From NCBI GenBank assembly GCA_021781745.1, contig JAJXWH010000052.1, positions 1 through 36,076 of the forward strand: 36,076 bases of DNA, in the 5' to 3' direction. The DNA comes from Bacillota bacterium (GTDB lineage: Bacteria; Bacillota; Clostridia; Clostridiales; Clostridiaceae). The notes under the pieces were generated by a model. The model did no database searches and was not told the DNA's origin. It saw only the letters and a program-made list of their open reading frames with translations. A program made the position numbers and the translations under genes. The number at the start of each line of letters is the position of its first letter. Within the stretch, counting starts at the first letter, position 1. Of this stretch, positions 25,616 through 33,220 are shown in pieces.

Positions 25616-25975
25616 TTATCTATCATTAACCTTCCAGCTGCTTAATTCATTTCTAATCCATGTTAACTTACTTCTCAAAACCTCTATCTCTAATCTCACA
25701 TTATCAATGGCATTTAAACATGAGTTATAAGCACTTTCAGCTATATCTCTTTGCAATCTCAGTTCTGCAACCTCCTCATTTCCCTTTACCAATTCCATTA
25801 TCAAAGTCGCTGGATATTTCTCTGACTTAAGCTTCATTATTTCCTCAGCTTTTTTTATCCTATAAGTCTTTTCCGCCTGCGCTTTCTTTAATCCTAATGT
25901 TTTAAGCTGCGTATTCCCTTTACCTAAGGCTACAATACAAAAATTTAAACTTTCCATTATTCCTTGTGAACTCAT
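25616..25975 (-). CDS. Coiled-coil hypothetical protein (prophage early region)
   Basis: A 119-residue, mostly helical protein (KTLGLKKAQAEKTYRIKKAEEIMKLKSEKYPATLIMELVKG...EVLRSKLTWIRNELSSW). From memory similar proteins occur in many clostridial prophages between replication and late-control genes, with no known function. GGAGGT lies before ATG; ATG shares a base with the stop of the DUF1653 gene (TAATG). Confidence 0.7.
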   Translation of the reverse strand: MSSQGIMESLNFCIVALGKGNTQLKTLGLKKAQAEKTYRIKKAEEIMKLKSEKYPATLIMELVKGNEEVAELRLQRDIAESAYNSCLNAIDNVRLEIEVLRSKLTWIRNELSSWKVNDR

Positions 25976-26229
25976 TATTTTACCTCCAACTCTTCATCTT
26001 CTTTTACTAATTCAAATCTATACTTCTGAGTTTCTTTTGGATATTTCTTATGATCCACCTCTGACATAAACCTATCTTTAGGCATAACATACCCTTGCAT
26101 ATTACCATACAAATTGCAATAAACCACCATTTCCTCATCTGTTTCCGAATGCAATACAGTTCCTAATACCCACTGCTCTTTCCCCTTAAAGTGCCTGTAA
26201 ATTCCCTTTTTCAAAATCCTTTCCTCCAT
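25975..26229 (-). CDS. DUF1653 domain protein
   Basis: The 84-residue protein has the DUF1653 pattern G-x-Y-R-H-F-K-G at residues 9-16, then LGTVLHSETDEEMVVYCNLYGN and a proline block (MPKDRFMSEVD). The family binds no known ligand; members sit in phage and chromosomal operons. It is coupled to the coiled-coil protein downstream. Confidence 0.85.
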   Translation of the reverse strand: MEERILKKGIYRHFKGKEQWVLGTVLHSETDEEMVVYCNLYGNMQGYVMPKDRFMSEVDHKKYPKETQKYRFELVKEDEELEVK

Positions 26230-26290
26230 TGTCCTTTCCCCTCTTTCTCATATAAATTTATTATCAATATTTATACTAAATTTAAGCTTT

Positions 26291-26570
26291 TCTATCCTAA
26301 CCAATTGGATAAACATATTTAAATATTTTCCAAACCTTAGTGGATACTTTTACCATAAATCAGCAACATGTTGTATGCAGTGTTTCATTAGGAATTTAGA
26401 TGGTGTGATTCTCGAACAGAAGTTGTTCCAAAAAGCTTGTTCAAAAGCTTGTCTTTGAAGCAAGCTTTTTGGGTGCAACTTCTGTTCCTAGAATCACCCA
26501 GCTAAATTCCTTAGAAACCGAAATACAACATGTTGCTGATTTCGGTAAATATCACCTAAGTCTAAAATTG
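26291..26570. repeat. Palindromic MITE-like element, copy R5
   Basis: About 280 bp between the DUF1653 gene and the dnaC-like gene. Core arms (26382-26440 and 26463-26518) are very regular: GTTTC-TTAGGAATTTAG, GATTCT, GAACAGAAGTTG and CAAAAAGCTTG mirror each other. Inner edges ATAAATCAGCAACATGTTG and CAACATGTTGCTGATTT pair too. The exact left end is blurred (CTATCC...). The right end overlaps the last codons of the dnaC-like gene. Confidence 0.7.
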
Positions 26571-27247
26571 TTCTCTGTTCCTTCAATTTCAACTATATAA
26601 TCCTTAGACATCTCATATATTCTGCTACCTATTGCTTCATCAAAACTGAGCAGCTTTTCAAGTGTATATTCTGTGGAAACTATTAGTGGCAGATTATTGA
26701 TATATCTATAATTAATAAGCTCAAATATTATGTTAATATCCGTTCCGTTAACCTTCCCCTTATACAAATCATCAATCAATAGCACATCACAGGTTTGATA
26801 CTTGCTCAAGGTTTTCTTATAATACTCCATATCGATCATATTTTGCTTAATGCTTGTAATCACATCTCTATAGGACATATACACGACCTTTATATCTTTC
26901 TTCAAAAAATTATTTGCAAGAGCCAAGGCAATATGAGTTTTCCCCGACCCGGGATTACCACTAAGTAAAATTGAATTTCTTCTCTTTCCTCTTATGGCGG
27001 CAAAACTTCGATAATATTTTATTGCAAGAGCTTTCATCTCCTTAGACTTGCTTGACCATTCTTCAAAATTACTAAAAGTTTTATCTATAACCTCTGCATT
27101 AATTCCACTATTTTTCCATAGTCTCTTTACCTTCTCAAGCTCCATACACTTACATGGTGTCATTAATGGCTGCGCATTAGGTTGCATTTTAATAATATAT
27201 CCAACATCTTTACATAATTCGCATTTAAATTGGCTCATCCCACACAT
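26552..27247 (-). CDS. DnaC/IstB-like helicase loader ATPase
   Basis: The 231-residue AAA+ protein loads the replicative helicase. It begins with a zinc-finger like segment (C-x2-C of FKCELCKDVGY, later PCKC), then Walker A SGNPGSGKTH, Walker B CDVLLIDDLYKG and a C-terminal arginine-finger segment GSRIYEMSKDYIVEI. The frame stays open 46 codons further upstream, but that part is antisense-free shadow inside the replisome gene, so I start at ATG 27247 (AAAAGGAG 3 bases away) or ATG 27238 (12 bases away). The last residues FRLR and the TGA lie in the end of repeat R5. Confidence 0.88.
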   Translation of the reverse strand: MCGMSQFKCELCKDVGYIIKMQPNAQPLMTPCKCMELEKVKRLWKNSGINAEVIDKTFSNFEEWSSKSKEMKALAIKYYRSFAAIRGKRRNSILLSGNPGSGKTHIALALANNFLKKDIKVVYMSYRDVITSIKQNMIDMEYYKKTLSKYQTCDVLLIDDLYKGKVNGTDINIIFELINYRYINNLPLIVSTEYTLEKLLSFDEAIGSRIYEMSKDYIVEIEGTENNFRLR

Positions 27248-28103
27248 ACTCTCCTTTTCCTGTTTCTGATTCCCATTTTGGGATTTTAATATTGAATTTC
27301 TTTTCACTTGCTCCATTATTCGGTCCAACACTTCCATGCTTATCCTCCTTTCTTCCTTCGTCATAATTACCATTAATAGCTCCAATTACTTCCTTGCTAT
27401 ATATTCCATTCCCTATTCTTTTTCCAAACGTACTATTTCCCAGGGAATTACTACTCCCATCAATTTTAAATATTCCCTGCCAACAATTTTGAATACTTTT
27501 TTCTAAAATCTTAATTTGCATTTGTTCATCCTTCGATAAAGCTCTAAGCTCACTTAGCATAATCTCAACAGCTCTATCTGTCATTGGCCTTTTGATTTCC
27601 TTCCTCATTTTCAAAAAATCTATTATAGTTTCTATAAGACGTTTATTTTGAGTGAAATTACATATATATTTATATTTCCTATCATTCTTATTAATGGCTA
27701 TGGGTAGGTCAGTGTTTGATGATCCCTTTATTACTCTTTTGTCAGCCATGTTGTCCCCCTCTCCATTGTCTCCTTGATAAAGTTTCCAATTCACTATTCT
27801 TATAAGCATTCCTGTGTTGGTTGATTCATAGGTTAAAAAATCATGTTTCTTAAATCTGTTAAGGGCAGTTCTGATATTTTGCCTTGAAATTCCTGCTCCC
27901 GCTTTCTCCATTATTGAATTAGCACTTGTAACAAATTCGCCTGGTTTAACTTTAAATTGTTTTCCCTTCCATTCCCATTCTTTCTCATCATGATTAGCCA
28001 TTCCTAAAAGAGTAATCATAATAACTTTCTGCTCTGGAGTTGAGTTTAACCAAAGAGCCTTTTTAAATAAACATCTGTGAATCTTAAACCATCCTTCATC
28101 CAT
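27225..28103 (-). CDS. Phage replisome organizer (DnaD-like)
   Basis: The 292-residue protein opens with the phage replisome organizer N-terminal winged helix (GWFKIHRCLFKKALWLNSTPEQKVIMITLLGMANH, read from residues 4-38), then PGEFVTSANSIMEKAG, a flexible Asn/Lys linker (about 120-150) and a helical C-terminal part. It would open the origin and recruit the loader encoded immediately downstream. AGGAGGAG lies before ATG. For a tailocin a replication pair is unusual and suggests descent from a full prophage. It overlaps the dnaC-like gene by 23 bases. Confidence 0.85.
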   Translation of the reverse strand: MDEGWFKIHRCLFKKALWLNSTPEQKVIMITLLGMANHDEKEWEWKGKQFKVKPGEFVTSANSIMEKAGAGISRQNIRTALNRFKKHDFLTYESTNTGMLIRIVNWKLYQGDNGEGDNMADKRVIKGSSNTDLPIAINKNDRKYKYICNFTQNKRLIETIIDFLKMRKEIKRPMTDRAVEIMLSELRALSKDEQMQIKILEKSIQNCWQGIFKIDGSSNSLGNSTFGKRIGNGIYSKEVIGAINGNYDEGRKEDKHGSVGPNNGASEKKFNIKIPKWESETGKGEYVWDEPI

Positions 28104-28143
28104 CTTACGAACTCCTCCTACTACAAAGCTTGTCCCTTATAAC

Positions 28144-28317
28144 TTAACATCTAAACATCCAATTAATAAAATACTCATAAGAGCTGCAGATCATTTCATC
28201 TTGTTCTTCCTTCTTTTCTTCTGAATACCAAGTAAAGCTTTTTATTTTCAAGGCTTCCGCTTGGCACATTCCTTCTCTATAATTAATACACGTTTTTGCT
28301 TCACATTTAACTAACAA
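28144..28317 (-). CDS. Cys-rich mini protein (DUF1540-like), TTG start
   Basis: A 57-residue ORF missed by ATG-only search. It starts TTG with AAGGGGG 8 bases upstream and reads MLVKCEAKTCINYREGMCQA, then EALKIKSFTWYSEEKK and a late Cys. C-x4-C-x6-C followed by A-x-x-I/L-x-I spacing resembles DUF1540-like metal-binding knuckles found beside phage regulatory genes. It is in the same direction between the Xre gene and the replisome gene (gap 40 bp), so is part of the early operon. Confidence 0.65.
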   Translation of the reverse strand: MLVKCEAKTCINYREGMCQAEALKIKSFTWYSEEKKEEQDEMICSSYEYFINWMFRC

Positions 28318-28414
28318 TGTTCATGCCCCCTTTATACGCATCAATTACTTTAAATTGTTATGTAAAGCTGCCTGTTGCTTTCAACCACTGGCCACGAAAT
28401 CGTCGTCAGTAAAT

Positions 28415-28624
28415 TTACTTTCCCGTTATCATTAAATCTTTAAATATCTCATCAGTGGTACATTTATAAGTATCTGCAAGGCGTTTTATTAATTGAGGAG
28501 AAGGTTTTGTCCAACCTTGCTCTAATTTATAAAAGGTGCTCTTACTTACATTTAATGCCTCTATGGCTTCTTTGCTTTCAATACCTAAATTCAATCTCCT
28601 AAGTCTTATTGGTGTTAATTTCAT
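28415..28624 (-). CDS. Xre-family helix-turn-helix regulator
   Basis: The 69-residue protein is a lone Cro/C1-type HTH (RLRRLNLGIESKEAIEALNV, SKSTFYKLEQGWTKPSPQLI). AGGGGAG precedes ATG. As the first gene of the early operon, with an inverted repeat 94 bp upstream, it probably works as a Cro-like or excision-type switch. No divergent CI-like repressor lies beside it, so the repressing partner is missing or elsewhere. Confidence 0.85.
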   Translation of the reverse strand: MKLTPIRLRRLNLGIESKEAIEALNVSKSTFYKLEQGWTKPSPQLIKRLADTYKCTTDEIFKDLMITGK

Positions 28625-28717
28625 TTTCTCACTTCTCCCCTACTTAAATGATTTAATAACTTCTTTTGTCTTAACATAGCAATATTTTATCAGTATTTCC
28701 GATATAAACAAACTAGT

Positions 28718-28737
28718 GTTCGCACTCAAATACGAAC
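28718..28737. promoter_or_regulatory. Candidate operator GTTCG-N10-CGAAC
   Basis: A 5+5 bp inverted repeat with a 10-base gap, so the half sites lie about one and a half helical turns apart, upstream of the Xre gene. Half sites are like those of SOS boxes but in reversed order, so I read it as an HTH operator, not a LexA site. Confidence 0.5.
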
Positions 28738-28946
28738 AAATTTAGAAATTATATGGCTCAAGCTTAAATTAACTCTGTTTTACTTAAATTTTCCAAAAAT
28801 TCTATCGGGAATCATGATAAATTTATCATAAAGATGTGTCAATCAAAATTTCTTATTATAATCTTTTGAAGAAGCTATGGGCTTTTCGCTATTCATTATG
28901 CAGCATTTTTGCAATCTCTTTGCTTGGAAATGTAATACTATTAAAT

Positions 28947-29092
28947 TTATTTATATTTTTTATCATTCTTATAGTTCTTATCCTTCTTGTTAGTGGTTAG
29001 AGGTTGGTTAGGTGCTGGTGACCAATTGGTTGTCTAGTGTTCTATTAATTACTCTTTCATAACCTTCATCATTCTTTTTCATGCTCTTATAT
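28947..29092 (-). pseudogene. Remnant of a second replisome organizer gene (linker part)
   Basis: From an ATG at 29092 the frame reads MKKNDEGYERVINRTLDNQL then VTST and stops; in another frame the sequence goes on as NQPLTTNKKDKNYKNDKKYK up to 28947. The Asn/Thr/Lys-rich wording is that of the linker of DnaD-like phage proteins (the live one has GEGDNMADKRVIKGSSNTDL). I think it is a frameshifted relic. The region 28625-28946 holds nothing more than the operator and AT-rich DNA; a 14-T run lies at 29123-29136. Confidence 0.35.
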
Positions 29093-29161
29093 CCATTTAC
29101 AATTTTTCATTTTTGCTGCAAGTTTTTTTTTTTTTTACTTTGTGCCTATTTTTATGCATAA

Positions 29162-29185
29162 TAAAAGAACTCAAAATATGAGTTC
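29162..29185 (-). terminator. Terminator of the 29200-29517 gene
   Basis: GAACTC / GAGTTC stem with a 7-base AT loop, followed on the minus strand by TTTTATT, 14 bases beyond the stop codon. Confidence 0.65.
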
Positions 29186-29199
29186 CTTATTGCTACTAT

Positions 29200-29517
29200 C
29201 TAGCTCTTAAATACTTTTTTATAATTTTCCAATATTACTTCAATACAAAATTCTATAGCATTTTTTAATTTATTGAAGTCTTTATATTTATCTATTAAAT
29301 AATAACATCTATAAGTTCGATTTATAGTATAATTTATACTGTAAATATTAAATTCATCATCAAAAATATACTCATGAAAATTAATATTTTTTTGATTTGT
29401 ATTAATACGAATTCTTATTTCAAAATCAGGCGCTATCACAATTTTCTTATTTGAACATAATAATCTATATTTTTCACACAAAATTCCAATATGTTGAATA
29501 ACTATTTCCTCATCCAC
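29200..29517 (-). CDS. Hypothetical protein, 105 aa
   Basis: A soluble, AT-coded protein starting at GTG (GGGAGG 8 bases upstream): MDEEIVIQHIGILCEKYRLL, with mixed beta strands in the middle and a helical C-terminus (KLKNAIEFCIEVILENYKKVF). I cannot name it. It is the boundary gene just upstream of the tailocin early block, with its own terminator. Confidence 0.65.
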   Translation of the reverse strand: MDEEIVIQHIGILCEKYRLLCSNKKIVIAPDFEIRIRINTNQKNINFHEYIFDDEFNIYSINYTINRTYRCYYLIDKYKDFNKLKNAIEFCIEVILENYKKVFKS

Positions 29518-29661
29518 AATTTCTGCCTCCCAATATTACTTAAAGGTATTTTATGTGCATCTATTAATTATTATACTTTTTTTAATAGTAAAATTTATAA
29601 ACAAAATATATGATAATTCTGAGGCTGAAATTTTACACTCAGGTGGCAATAAAGACGATTA

Positions 29662-29697
29662 AAAGAAGACAACCTGTTTCCCTAAGCAGGCTGCTTC
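29662..29697 (+). terminator. Terminator-like hairpin
   Basis: AAGAAG-x-CA-x-CCTG pairs with CAGG-x-TG-x-CTTCTT (two A/C mismatches), followed by a T run on the plus strand. There is no plus-strand gene just before it, so it may mark the end of a lost gene. Confidence 0.5.
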
Positions 29698-29827
29698 TTT
29701 TTCTGTTTAACATATTGTTAATATTAAATTTATAAATTTGACACAATACTGTCATAGTTGCAATTTATAATGATAACATAAACAGTATTCATACATTGTA
29801 TTCCCTTATTAAATATACAATCCGTTT

Positions 29828-29865
29828 AGAATAACTTGCTGAAATAATGTAGGTTATTCTTTTTT
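29828..29865 (+). terminator. Terminator-like hairpin
   Basis: AGAATAAC / GTTATTCT 8 bp stem with a 17-base loop and TTTTT on the plus strand; no plus-strand gene is close. With the hairpin at 29662-29697 it suggests decayed DNA in 29518-29904. Confidence 0.5.
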
Positions 29866-29904
29866 GTCTTTAATTTCTTGCATAAGACAAAATATTTCAT
29901 TATA

Positions 29905-30137
29905 TAGATAAACAACATGTAAACTAGAATTATGTGGTAGCTTACCGAAATCATAAATATAAGTGAGACAACTTACAACTAAGAGCCTTTAACAGCTCAT
30001 TTTCAAATGTTTTCTTCATATTATGACCCTTGTGGTTACAAGAATATTTATGATTTCTGGTGAAGGTATCCACATAAGGATTTAGTAAATATGTAATTAT
30101 ATTCATATAATAAGTCGAATTATAATATTGGATATCC
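29905..30137. repeat. Palindromic MITE-like element, copy R6 (half hairpin)
   Basis: A 233 bp copy from TAGATAAACAAC to TTGGATATCC. It keeps only one hairpin arm of the R4 type (GTGAGACAACTTACAACTAAGAGCC) and lacks the mirror arm, so the core cannot fold fully. It abuts R7 with a 3-base gap. Confidence 0.75.
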
Positions 30138-30140
30138 ATA

Positions 30141-30406
30141 TAGATAAACCAACTATAAATTGTACTTATACTTTGAAATATATCCCAACCAGAAATCATA
30201 ATCATTTTTTGCGGAATGTTTCATTAGAAATTTTTATGGCTGTGATTCTTGGTTAGAAGTTGTTCCAAATGTGCTAGTTCAAAGCTTGTTCTTTGAGGCT
30301 AGCATTTTGGGTACAACTTCTAGCCTTAGAATCACCCATAGAAATTCCTTTGAAACTGGAGCAAAAGAATGATTTTGATTTCGGTGAGTTATATGTTGTG
30401 TATCTA
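30141..30406. repeat. Palindromic MITE-like element, copy R7
   Basis: Nearly identical to R1 (181-465) apart from a few substitutions and a 19 bp deletion near the right end. The lost 19 bp lie between the direct words AGTTATAT in R1, so slippage explains the loss. Confidence 0.8.
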
Positions 30407-30547
30407 TAATATTTTTTATTTATATTTTGCCTCAATTTTGCCACAATTGTATCACGTAAATATTATAATAATATGTTATAATTTATTTGCTAATATTTTA
30501 CGATTTTATCCAATATTAGTATTTTATTTTAATATAGAGGTATTATT

Positions 30548-30781
30548 ATGAATTCATTAGCACAACTTAGACTTAGACAAAAAATATTTCTCAGAAAAGC
30601 TTTATTAAATTTTTTGCTAAAAAAACTTTGTCCAACTAATAAAATTGTTGTTGCTGTTTCACAAAACCTAGACAAATATGTGTCGCTACAGCAGTACAAC
30701 ATCTACATCAAGCAATATAACATACAGGTAACTAAGGATATTCATCCATGTAATTATGATCCGTTATCTAATGAAGTTTAA
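30548..30781 (+). CDS. Spo0E-like aspartyl-phosphate phosphatase
   Basis: The 77-residue protein has the Spo0E layout: a first helix with R-x-K-I-x-x-L-R-x-x-L and a second helix with the signature S38-Q-N-L-D42. Family members dephosphorylate Spo0A~P (or a response regulator) and hold back sporulation. AGAGG lies 8-9 bases before ATG. The C-terminal 25 residues after NIYIKQYNIQV look like unrelated tail. It is a single gene directly after repeat R7, whose end may form its upstream border. Confidence 0.75.
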   Translation: MNSLAQLRLRQKIFLRKALLNFLLKKLCPTNKIVVAVSQNLDKYVSLQQYNIYIKQYNIQVTKDIHPCNYDPLSNEV

Positions 30782-30931
30782 TTAACTTGTTATTCTTGTT
30801 ATATTAATAGAATATAATCTTTTTATTCTTTCGATGCATAGCCTTCTCTAAATTTTTAACGCAACTTTATTTTACTGTGATATAGTATCTTTTATTAATC
30901 AAATCATAACTATTTTATTTCATTAAATTTT

Positions 30932-31540
30932 TTAAAACTCTGAATTAACTGATTCAGGAATATACCAATAATATTCTGGTCCAGATAACACAAAAAATGA
31001 TCCTTTTGGCATTTGTGTAATAGCATAAAATGCATTTAAGAAATCTGCTGTGCCTGTTGCTAGTTCACCGAGGGCAAACCAAAGTACAATATCATCCATG
31101 AATTGAGGCATTATTATCCATAAAATTAGAGGAATAATTCCCAAAATAATATGTGGAAATAATGATAGTAAAATTTCTTTCTCCTTACTTATCGGCTCTG
31201 TACACGCAAATACAATTCCTAAATACCTAATTGAATACCACCATTTTACTTCTGTATTTTTACCAAACATGCTTAATTGAAATATCAATCGTGGGAACAT
31301 AACTATGATTCCTAATGCCATACCCTCCATATTAATATATATTATAGACCATCCATGTATGTAATCCCTAATATAGATTCCCCCTACTAACATAATCATT
31401 AATGGAATTAAAAATATTAAAGATTTGGTTGCTATACCAATTGGATATTTTGCCGCTTTAAACTTTTGAGCATTATGAGGTAATTTAGCAGTTGGTAACT
31501 GACTCTCATTCTTATATTTTCCTTGAAATACTAACTTCAT
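30932..31540 (-). CDS. DUF3267 membrane protein lacking the HExxH site
   Basis: A 202-residue membrane protein with four or five helices. The parts FGKNTEVKWWYSIRYLGIVFACTEP and LSLFPHIILGIIPLILWI match DUF3267 metalloprotease-like proteins. In the family a helix with P-x-HELxHA precedes this block; here the same place reads M-F-PRLIF-Q-L (PRLIF at 83-87), so the zinc-binding HExxH is lost. It may be an inactive regulator or a decayed protease. GGAGGT lies before ATG. Confidence 0.75.
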   Translation of the reverse strand: MKLVFQGKYKNESQLPTAKLPHNAQKFKAAKYPIGIATKSLIFLIPLMIMLVGGIYIRDYIHGWSIIYINMEGMALGIIVMFPRLIFQLSMFGKNTEVKWWYSIRYLGIVFACTEPISKEKEILLSLFPHIILGIIPLILWIIMPQFMDDIVLWFALGELATGTADFLNAFYAITQMPKGSFFVLSGPEYYWYIPESVNSEF

Positions 31541-31921
31541 TTCAAACCTCCAATTAAAAATCGTTCTGACATAATTATTGCATCAATTCTGTTTTTACAC
31601 TTTTCAATATCAATTTCTGGTGTATTTTCCTACATTACACTTTATTATTATAAATTTGCCCTTCCTAATTTCACTTTTCAAAATTCTTATCTATTTTTCC
31701 ATCCATATATTTTCTAATTTTTTTATATAAACTTCTGGCTCGTTCTCAAGAGTAATTCAATATTCTTTTTATCCCTATTTTCCTTCTTTATTTACAAATA
31801 TAATTTAAATATATTATTCCATAGAATAACAACTTACAAATTTCCATTATATAAATATTTTAACATTTTAGTTTGCAACATCCTACTATTACTTTGCTTA
31901 TTCTTTATTTATCACAAAAAT
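31541..31921. other. AT-rich intergenic region, nothing seen
   Basis: About 380 bp upstream of the DUF3267 gene with stops in all frames and no hairpin of note. Confidence 0.5.
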
Positions 31922-31968
31922 AAAAAGTTATGCAAAAATAAGAATTACTCTAGTCTTATTTGCATAAC
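31922..31968 (-). terminator. Terminator downstream of the Panacea operon
   Basis: GTTATGCA / TGCATAAC with further pairing AATAAGA/TCTTATT (two-base bulge); on the minus strand the tail is TTTTTATTTTT. Confidence 0.7.
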
Positions 31969-32031
31969 CTTCTTTAACACACTTCTTCATAAACATTTTA
32001 ATATAAATTATAGAAAATTTGAATTAAACTT

Positions 32032-32154
32032 TTAGCTAGTAAAAATTTCCATTATGTTATAGGCAAAATTAGCAGTAGTTGGATTACTTCTGACTACTGC
32101 TTGTACATTATATGTATTTTCAATATTGCTAAAGAAATATTTAATTAAAGTATT
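32032..32154 (-). pseudogene. Startless coding fragment with AVVRSNP
   Basis: A 40-codon open stretch reading ...FFSNIENTYNVQAVVRSNP then TTANFAYNIMEIFTS and a stop. It begins 5 bases after the stop of the gene at 32160-32606, in another frame, and has no start or ribosome site. It shares AVVRSNP with the fragment at 9973-10041. It is probably the C-terminal end of a lost gene. Confidence 0.35.
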
Positions 32155-32159
32155 TTAAT

Positions 32160-32606
32160 TTATATGTATTTATGTTCAAGATCAATGAAAAATAAATAAA
32201 ATATACCTTTGGCCCACTTTCCTATAAGCCTAACTGTATATGGATTATTATTAGGATATCCTCTAAATACATAGTATTTATCACTACACGCTCGTCCTCT
32301 TTCTTCATCTGAACCGAAATTACTATTACATTTTGCATTTATTTTTATTTGACTTTCTTCTATTGTTTCATATCCTAAATTTTTTCCCAAAGTACCTAAT
32401 GCCGTCGTTGTCATAGAAGACCAATAAAGAATTCTATCGAATATTTGAATTTTTATATCATTCATCATTTTAGGATTTTCAAAATTATATTGCTTATTAG
32501 TTGTTAAAAAAGAGAAGTTAAATTTAATATATGTGAATTTATAACTTCCCTTTATTTCTTCAACTTTATGCTTTTTATGACCTGTACTCTTACTTTTTAT
32601 TGCCAT
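32160..32606 (-). CDS. Unknown protein coupled to Panacea gene (candidate toxin)
   Basis: The 148-residue basic protein (MAIKSKSTGHKKHKVEEIKG, later LKIQIFDRILYWSS-like region, SDEERGRACSDKYYVFRGYP and IGKWAKGIFYLFFIDLEH) is not of a family I recognise. Its ATG shares a base with the Panacea gene stop (TAATG), so the pair is translated together. Panacea antitoxins are known to be paired with many unrelated toxins, so a toxin role is the leading guess. There is no signal peptide; the C-terminal GIFYLFFI is a hydrophobic strand, not a clear membrane helix. Confidence 0.65.
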   Translation of the reverse strand: MAIKSKSTGHKKHKVEEIKGSYKFTYIKFNFSFLTTNKQYNFENPKMMNDIKIQIFDRILYWSSMTTTALGTLGKNLGYETIEESQIKINAKCNSNFGSDEERGRACSDKYYVFRGYPNNNPYTVRLIGKWAKGIFYLFFIDLEHKYI

Positions 32607-33079
32607 TACTCTATCTCAACAATTTCTTCTTTAAAGAATTCCCTTATAAGATTCACATTCATAATAGATTGAAGAGGAGTTTCATTCCATGGCTTTTCTT
32701 GATGAGTCTTATTCCTTAATCCCCATGCACTATATTGACCGTATTCATTGAATACAAATTCTAATGAGTCTGCTGCAGCTACATCACGTTCAACATTTAA
32801 AATTATTTGAGTATCTCCTTCTTCTTCACTTACATCTATTGGATTTCCTTTATTAATTTTATAAAAATCATACACTTCTGGAACTACAGGTCCATGTTTC
32901 CATGCATATATTTCTTCTTCAAATAGTCTTTCTCCAGTAACTGCTAAGTGAACTCCTTGAGCATAATATAACAATTTTTGCAATTTTAAATTAGAAATAG
33001 ATTCAATACATTCATCTGAATCCTGTTCTGTTTTATTTCTTAAAAGAAACCATCTTGCGATTTCTTTTGCTTCAAACAT
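32606..33079 (-). CDS. Panacea (SocA/DUF4065)-domain protein, candidate antitoxin
   Basis: The 157-residue protein shows the Panacea fold: MFEAKEIARWFLLRNK, NLKLQKLLYYAQGVHLA, LFEEEIYAWKHGPVVPEVYDFYK, and a C-terminal SAWGLRNKTHQEKPW block. The domain includes SocA and the GepA family and neutralises diverse toxins by direct binding. The true start is ATG 33079 (GGGAGGTGG about 7 bases upstream) rather than an upstream TTG. It may repress its own operon through the 10-bp repeats at 33221-33260. Confidence 0.88.
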   Translation of the reverse strand: MFEAKEIARWFLLRNKTEQDSDECIESISNLKLQKLLYYAQGVHLAVTGERLFEEEIYAWKHGPVVPEVYDFYKINKGNPIDVSEEEGDTQIILNVERDVAAADSLEFVFNEYGQYSAWGLRNKTHQEKPWNETPLQSIMNVNLIREFFKEEIVEIE

Positions 33080-33220
33080 GCTTCCACCTCCCAATTATTG
33101 GTTTTACTTCAATCTATATTATTCTTGATATTACTATAATATTACCAAAAATAAAATTTGTATACACGTAGTACCAATTGCAACATCATATTATTTCTAT
33201 TTAGCACCTTATTACTTTTG

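Noticed and set aside
27248..27385. N-terminal extension of the DnaC-like ATPase
   Set aside because: These 46 codons lie in the coding part of the upstream replisome gene, and the ribosome site and family start point to 27238-27247.
10098..28624. Complete temperate prophage
   Set aside because: No capsid, portal, terminase or integrase gene is present and no attachment repeats were recognised at the edges.
28718..28737. LexA/SOS box for induction of the tailocin
   Set aside because: Half sites are GTTCG then CGAAC with 10 bases between; Gram-positive LexA boxes are CGAAC-N4-GTTCG, so order and spacing are wrong.
29951..30205. 84-codon minus-strand frame
   Set aside because: It lies wholly inside palindromic copies R6/R7 with no ribosome site; an artefact of the repeat.
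181..30406. CRISPR array
   Set aside because: Repeats are 230-315 bp palindromes scattered over 30 kb; no short regular repeats with spacers were seen.
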